DNA from: Watersipora subatra | Lineage: Eukaryota; Bryozoa; Gymnolaemata; Cheilostomatida; Watersiporidae | Direction: 5' to 3' | Length of the DNA: 64,000 nt | NCBI RefSeq assembly: GCF_963576615.1 | Contig: NC_088711.1 | Location: 10,162,869-10,226,868 of the forward strand | Shown here: positions 58,299-64,000 of the stretch, one piece after another | How the letters are laid out: every line of letters begins with the position of its first letter | How positions within the stretch are numbered: position 1 is the first letter of the stretch | Notes under the pieces: generated by a model | What the model saw: only the letters and a program-made list of their open reading frames with translations | What the model was told of the DNA's origin: nothing | Databases searched by the model: none | Translations under genes and position numbers: made by a program

Positions 58299-59816
58299 AT
58301 GCCTAACCAAAATAATGGATCCATGCAAAATAAAACATTTCAAATTACCTACTTTTAGTAATTTTAAAATTGGTAAAGGTCGTAGTATATGCCTAAAGTT
58401 GAATATAATTACCCGAACAACAGCATTTTTTTCTAGTTTTTGATTAATATTTTGTCACCCCTAATATAAAATGACAAAGTCTTTCATCGTTATCGCATTG
58501 TTTTACCTTGCCAATAAGATGGGACAGCAGGCAAAGCTGTGCAGTGTAGTTTTCATACTCAAAATCTAAATGCAAAATCGAATTTGAGCTATTTTACGAT
58601 TGTGACTATTAATATCGGTCAGGTAAAATTGCAGTGGCTCAAAACCTGGTCAGTTTCTGGGTCGTTTGGTAGCTTAATCCGGAAATACAAAAGCTTTAAA
58701 GTTAGTCTAACCACTGCGAACGTTTAGTTGTTGAGAAATCGAGTAGTTATCTTTTGTTTAACAAAATATCATAAAGCAACTTTTCCAAGCAAATTTTTAA
58801 TTACAATTATGATTTCTTTTAGCAAAATAACATAAAGTATTTACATAGCTGTTTATCGTAGTTTTTTCTTGTTAAGAATAAATGGTAACACGCTCACAAA
58901 ACGGAAAAAATCTTCTCAAAAATACACCATTAATTATTCTGTATTCGTTTATATTTGAAAAATAGTTTTATATTTTTTTTAATATGAGTACACTTTTGTA
59001 AAGCGGTATTACATAAAATATTGAAAAGTTACGATTATGTTCTGAACAAATAAAATGCACGGTTGTCCACTTTGTTACTATTCTGAGAGCCTAAAATGAT
59101 TCTATTTTATTTCACTGTAAATATTAATATTAGCATCTTGTTAGGCATTGATTGTAAAAATGAAGGCAACAGAAGACATCAGTTTCTTATCTTTACTGTA
59201 TTTGCTGCAAGCACACACTTTTTTAACAAGTAACTTTATATTACTACCAAGTCTCAACTGTAGCACATTTTGAAACAACGACAGTATGTAGCTACCTAAG
59301 GAACAACCATTTAATTGTGTATCTCAAATTTTATTTGAACTTGTTACTACAATGGTGCGCTGTCAGTAGCACCGCCAGGCCTAGGCTGTATCTCATCTGT
59401 TTGGTTCACAAAAAGTGTAGGAGAGGAGGCAAAGTAAAGCAAGTTTTTGTAGTCTTCTGCAATGCAGAGCAGTTATATTTTCAGACTAGACAGCCTGCCT
59501 GTGATCAGTAGTCCTCAGTAGTCAGAGTCGCTTACTGCTTGCAATTTGTCTTAAAAAATTAATTGAAATGCACTGCATATTCATATTGCTTCAACCCTAA
59601 AAGAAGACCTCAGTGAGTCATCATGTATTCATGACTGACTTTTTGTATTCGTCATTTCATCTTCTATATAGGCCTACCTACAGGCCTCCCGTGCCTGTAG
59701 TCGGCAATCGTGTCGGTAGGTTATCGAAGCCTCGATAGCTGAATGACATGATCGCTGACGACAGTCAACTTCTACGAGGAGCCTGAGGGCCTACCAAATA
59801 TATTTTTTAATTGCAG
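58299..59816. other. Intergenic stretch, no gene seen
   Basis: AT-rich, no convincing exon. Near 59685-59790 a GC-richer stretch with small inverted repeats (GGCCTACC and relatives) could hold the 5' untranslated exon of the next gene, but nothing decides it. Confidence 0.5.
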
Positions 59817-59830
59817 TGCATTTAAGCATT

Positions 59831-62800
59831 ATGCCGCTCCTTCTTGCCTCATTGTTAGACAAGGCTGAGCAAGCCATCAAAGCCCATGAAATCGAATATG
59901 GCAACAAGTTTTACACATACCATGAGGACGGCATATTCAACAAGCATGAAAGACTTTTTGAAGGTAATCTCATATCCTTAAAGCACTTTTTCTCCACTGC
60001 CTAATTTGTGATCTTGTGTTGAAAATGAACATTTTATACCTCGGATATTTTAGCGTAACCTTGATTGTGAAGTGTAACCTTGATTGTAAAATGTAGGCCT
60101 ATGCTTGGTTGTGCAATAGAAGTACATGTCAATAGTAAGTAGCTTATATGTTTTTATGCAGCAGTTTTATAAAGCCCTTTTTGGTTTGTTTTTGTACCAT
60201 GTCATCTATGACGTCACAGGCCCTACTTGAAGCAGAGTTGACACAATTTTCATCAGTTCACTAGCAACTCACACTGGATACACACCATCTACCTCTCAGC
60301 AATAAAGGATTACTCTCTATAGACACTCAACTCTTAAGCTTAATTTGACGAAGTGGATATTCGTGTATATACAAACATGCAGTGGATCACAATCAAGCTT
60401 ATGGTGCAGCCTTGATTAGAAGATATATATGTACATGGGCTTCAGTGTACAAGCATTGGCATGCAATTGAAATGACATTAAAAATCATTGTATATATTAA
60501 TAACTACAATCAAGCAAGCAATAAATGTATCAAGCATCGTATACATGCAGCAGTTAGTTCTCAATTGAGTGTTAGCAATCAAGTAAGGCTAAAAACCTAC
60601 AACGTCTTCAGCCAATGAATCTAAAAGATCTGTACCATGTTTCTTAATTTTAAAACTTTATCTGCTCTAATTTAGCAAGGTGAAGATATTTGGAGAGGTA
60701 AGAACGTCATTCATGACAGTCAAGGCTATTTATGTATGTATGGCGAAGAAAAAGAGTATGGCGAAAAAAAAGAGTATGGCTGCATGTGCGGCCCTGAAAG
60801 ACAGCAAACCCAGAAGGAAAAGTACAAAGAACAGCGGAGGGTAAGTTACCAGTACACCAAGAATATTTTACTCAGCCTATTATAAGGGATATTTTTGGAC
60901 AGCAAAACTCGGTCATTGTATGTCCAATATATTTAGACAGGGCTATCCTTCCATGTCTTTGCAAATGCACAGATAGTATATTATGGATTTTACATAGAGA
61001 TGATAAATAATATTTATTACTTTTATGGATTTTGATTTGTCTTATTTCTGAAATAGCTATCTTGTAACAAAAGCACGCGTGCACATTCATATTCTTGTAA
61101 GCCCGAAATCAGAAAATCCAGTAAATCTAAGTCTACACTACTGTGAGGGTTGGGACATGTCTAAGCTGTATTCAATACTTTGCTTTCGGTCTCACAGTAC
61201 ATCAAAGTTCAAAAACATTTTCTCTTATTTAAATTCATCTACACTCTCATAGAAATTTGGTAGAATTGCAAAGAAACAAGGACTTGATTGGAATGCTCAG
61301 ATACCATATCCTTGACCCAATAGCCAGTGAAGTTCATGGCAATCTGTCTCATTTTTCTTGAGAATTTCTCATCTCGAGGCCTCACACATGCGCCAGATAG
61401 TATTATATCGCAGTTCACACCTTTGGTTAAACTTGGACGTAATATTTTATTTTACATTTAATATTTCACACCTAAAATTTGCAAAAACAATCATTAAAAG
61501 CAAGATAAAATGAATGCTTATTTTGGAGCCCTGGCAACAAGGCCTCTGTTTGGACTCTTTTGCCAATTTGAATTTAGTTAGATTGTGCTCACAAATATAA
61601 ATATGCTATACATGTGCATAAATTCATATATGTTGTCACATGGTGTCGATATACATAATTTACGTATTGTTTACATTTTTAGTCACAGAATCCAACAAAG
61701 AGACCGCATCATCAAGACAATACATCTGATAGTAACACGGAGGTACTCACTCACATAGCCAGCAATAAAATTTTAGGCAAATCGTGCAATATGGTTAAAT
61801 GTGGAATTTCATTGGCAGGCGGATCTTCAAGCCATTTATAGCCCTAGATTAGTAGCTAGAAAAACGTGAAGTTATAGTAGGATAATGCAGAAGAACCTCT
61901 TGTGTAGGCAGGATTAGGTTTTAGAAACAAATTATTTGCTGCCAACTGCGATATTTGTTAAGTAGCCTGTTCACACCCAGCCAAACGTTCAATGCCTCGT
62001 ACATTCTGATTTATAGCTCAAGATAAGGAGGAAACGCAGTGCTTGCTCAAGACGGGTAGGAGTAAGAGCAGAGGCTATGTGAGTTTCCATAGATGTGGGG
62101 AGCATCTACGAAACGCCACAAACGACAGCATTATAGATGTAACTCAGACACCTGATGTTACTTTCATACCTAACAGTCCGGTGGGTGGTAATATTCAGTA
62201 ACTCAGTTTTAAAATTAGAACCCTGTTGCATGATGCTTTCGTGTCACTTTAGTGTAAGTGCTCAGTGTCTGAATTGGAGAGAGTTGTGCAGCGATGCTCC
62301 CAAATCTTTGATTCCAGATTTGTAAAGCATATCAAATCGCTGGCATGTGTTTTGCTCCAAATCAAATCACTTAGAAGGGTGACTGCTCAGCTTTCAAATA
62401 AAATGAAATTAAAACCATCATCCACTATGTAATTGATGGTTTTAATTTGATTTAATTTACAAGCTGGTTAATCCATTTTTATGGTGCTTTGATGCCAATC
62501 TCATGATTGGTGATTTGATGTGATTTGCAAATCTCTAATCAGGATTTGGGAGCATCTCTGGAGTTGTTATCAACTCTTTGAGAAATTGATAACAAGGTGC
62601 CACAACACCATCCGATTCATAGACTGAGTACTTGGACTAATGTCGCTGTTGTCTTCTACAAGTCAACTCTATGGGCTAAGTCGGTTGAGCAATGTAGGAT
62701 CGGAGAAGATATATGAAGCCAAGAAATAATTGTGAAATAAAACTACTGTAAAAACAGTAATAAAGTCAGGAACTAGCAAAAGCGGATTTGCCTGGATCTT

Positions 62801-63036
62801 TGAGATCGCCAAATTAACTTCCAGCTAATCACAATGTCCAATGTAACTTTCCAATCTACTTCATTAAATTAACAAATAATATTCCTGTCAAAGTAAAAAA
62901 TCCTCGCAAATAATGCCACTTGAATACTGCATTCACAGTACTTTACAAGTTCAAGGAGATGTAAATACACATGCTATGATTGTTTTTATTTTAGATCAAG
63001 GATTTCCAAGAGGAGTTTGCAGGGAGTAAGAAATGA
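59831..63036 (+). CDS. Small gene of unknown function, five coding exons
   Basis: Exons: 59831-59963, 60680-60840, 61683-61731, 62017-62180, 62995-63036, giving 182 residues with all phases consistent. It begins MPLLLASLLDKAEQAIKAHE (short hydrophobic start, then helix), contains YHEDGIFNKHERLFEGEDIW across exon 1-2, a Glu/Lys/Tyr repeat (EEKEYGEKKEYG), CMCGPERQQTQKEK, a Lys/His-rich stretch, then CLLKTGRSKSRGYVSFHRCG, IIDVTQTPDVTFIPNSP and KDFQEEFAGSKK. No family recognised. A signal peptide is not clear. The exon 3 donor (GATA|GTAACA) was chosen because it alone fits the frame of exon 4; GAG|GTACTC at 61742 is the stronger-looking alternative. An acceptor at 59816 shows there is an upstream, probably untranslated exon. 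Confidence 0.55.
62289..62560. mobile_element. 272-bp hAT-type MITE
   Basis: Inverted ends CAGCGATGCTCCCAAATC (left) and its inverse at the right end (GATTTGGGAGCATCTCTG) are flanked by 8-bp target duplications GAGTTGTG (62281-62288) and GAGTTGTT (62561-62568). Lies in intron 4 of the small gene. Confidence 0.85.
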
Positions 63037-64000
63037 TAGAGCAAAAATGCTTCCTGAGGCTTTCTAATACATGCAATATCTAGATAGGCATAGAACAAGT
63101 TTGTTCCCTATAGCTGTGGGTGAACTGGCAATGAAGGGAGGGCACGCCAGAGGGCATGTGGCATGCCCTCCACCTCATTGCCAATTCATCTGCAGCCATA
63201 GAGAACAAACTTGTTCTAGATAGGAATACTTTTATATGCAAAAACTCGAACTGTTTCAGCTTGTACTGTGCTCAATTTTGAGTGAATATATTGATCAAAT
63301 TAAAACATACCTGCATACATAAAACATTCAAGATTTTCAACACTGATTTTTTTTAAATAACCCAGACTTATATTCACTTATTTTCACATATCTACATGTA
63401 GTATATGTAGCCCTTTTCTACTGTGTTATTCTGTTCTCATTTAAGCTTGTTAAAGGCCTTTTATGGCTTTGGCGCTGATGTGGTAGTAATTAAGTTATTT
63501 GCAACATTTTTTTTATATCAAATAAAGTAAAATTATTAAACTTTCCAATTTATCATGATAGATTCGTTCGATAACTGAAACAACCTACTTCCCATCATTG
63601 TTCCAGTGGTCCATCACCAGACATTTTGTCATTGAGCATCGACTTTTCAAACAATGTATGCTGTACAACGTCAGCAATGCCATTAGACATACATCATGCT
63701 AAAGGTTTTGTGTGTGCTGCCCTCTGATTTTCCATAATTGGCTACATTGTGCTTGTGGAGGTAACGGGAAAGCTGCTAACAATGATGCACAACAATTGCC
63801 ACATGCATTATTTATATTGGAGCAAGAAAATTCATCATCATGCCAACAGTAAGAAAATATTTTTTGCCCAACAAATCAAGAAAATTTTTTTGGTCACACA
63901 ATGCTGTACATAAATAATAAATATATAAGCAAATTGACAAATGAATACCTACAGAGTGCGGTAGTGTTCAAAATCTAAATAAAGTTAGTTGCTGGAGAAG
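63037..64000. other. 3' flank of the small gene
   Basis: No further gene. Contains the 128-bp foldback element and a polyadenylation-like AATAAA near 63521. The rest is AT-rich, with no exon recognised. Confidence 0.5.
63091..63218. mobile_element. 128-bp foldback MITE
   Basis: Almost the whole element is a hairpin: TAGAACAAGTTTGTTC at the left and GAACAAACTTGTTCTA at the right, with a GC-rich centre (GGCATGTGGCATGCC). The flanks GATAGGCA (63083-63090) and GATAGGAA (63219-63226) look like an 8-bp target duplication with one change. It starts 55 bp after the stop of the small gene, so would be in its 3' untranslated region. Confidence 0.85.

Overview
The window is invertebrate nuclear DNA, probably from a lophotrochozoan-type marine animal such as a bryozoan or mollusc. 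That placement is a guess, from AT-rich introns and from repeats and transposons of the piggyBac, Tc1, Tigger, hAT and Gypsy kinds. Coding sequence is broken by GT-AG introns. There is no operon, CRISPR or prokaryotic signal.

Three host genes can be assembled by following splice phase. (1) EXD2, a DEDDy 3'-5' exonuclease with a C-terminal zinc-binding part, runs on the + strand from about 23.2 to 38.5 kb in at least 11 exons. Its last exon is present twice, and both copies fit the same splice phase. One internal exon carries a single-base frameshift. (2) A gene on the - strand (39.46-45.11 kb) encodes a protein of about 1014 residues, with ankyrin repeats in the first half and TPR-like helices in the second. 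EXD2 and this gene converge tail to tail. A second copy of its first two coding exons lies at 0.64-2.45 kb and runs off the left edge. (3) A small gene of unknown function, about 182 residues in five coding exons, lies on the + strand at 59.8-63.0 kb.

The largest structure is a direct segmental duplication: 1-13.5 kb (copy A) matches 42.64-52.76 kb (copy B), offset about 42.66 kb, with EXD2 between. It carries the ankyrin exons, a dead Tigger transposase and a dead Gypsy element. Copy A has an extra block of about 3.1 kb holding a decayed piggyBac element. Copy B has a 168-bp MITE whose empty site is preserved in copy A.

Other mobile DNA: a Gypsy element with two 183-bp LTRs at 53.14-58.30 kb, split by a nested 697-bp piggyBac-type element; a truncated Gypsy element at 19.37-21.8 kb; an inactive Tc1 element at 33.0-34.8 kb inside an EXD2 intron; several TIR elements and MITEs; and tRNA-like dispersed repeats. 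A 2-kb array of a 14-bp minisatellite fills much of one EXD2 intron. The stretch 13.5-19.4 kb holds no gene I can name.

Exon coordinates were derived by hand from splice sites and phase. No similarity search or transcript data were available.
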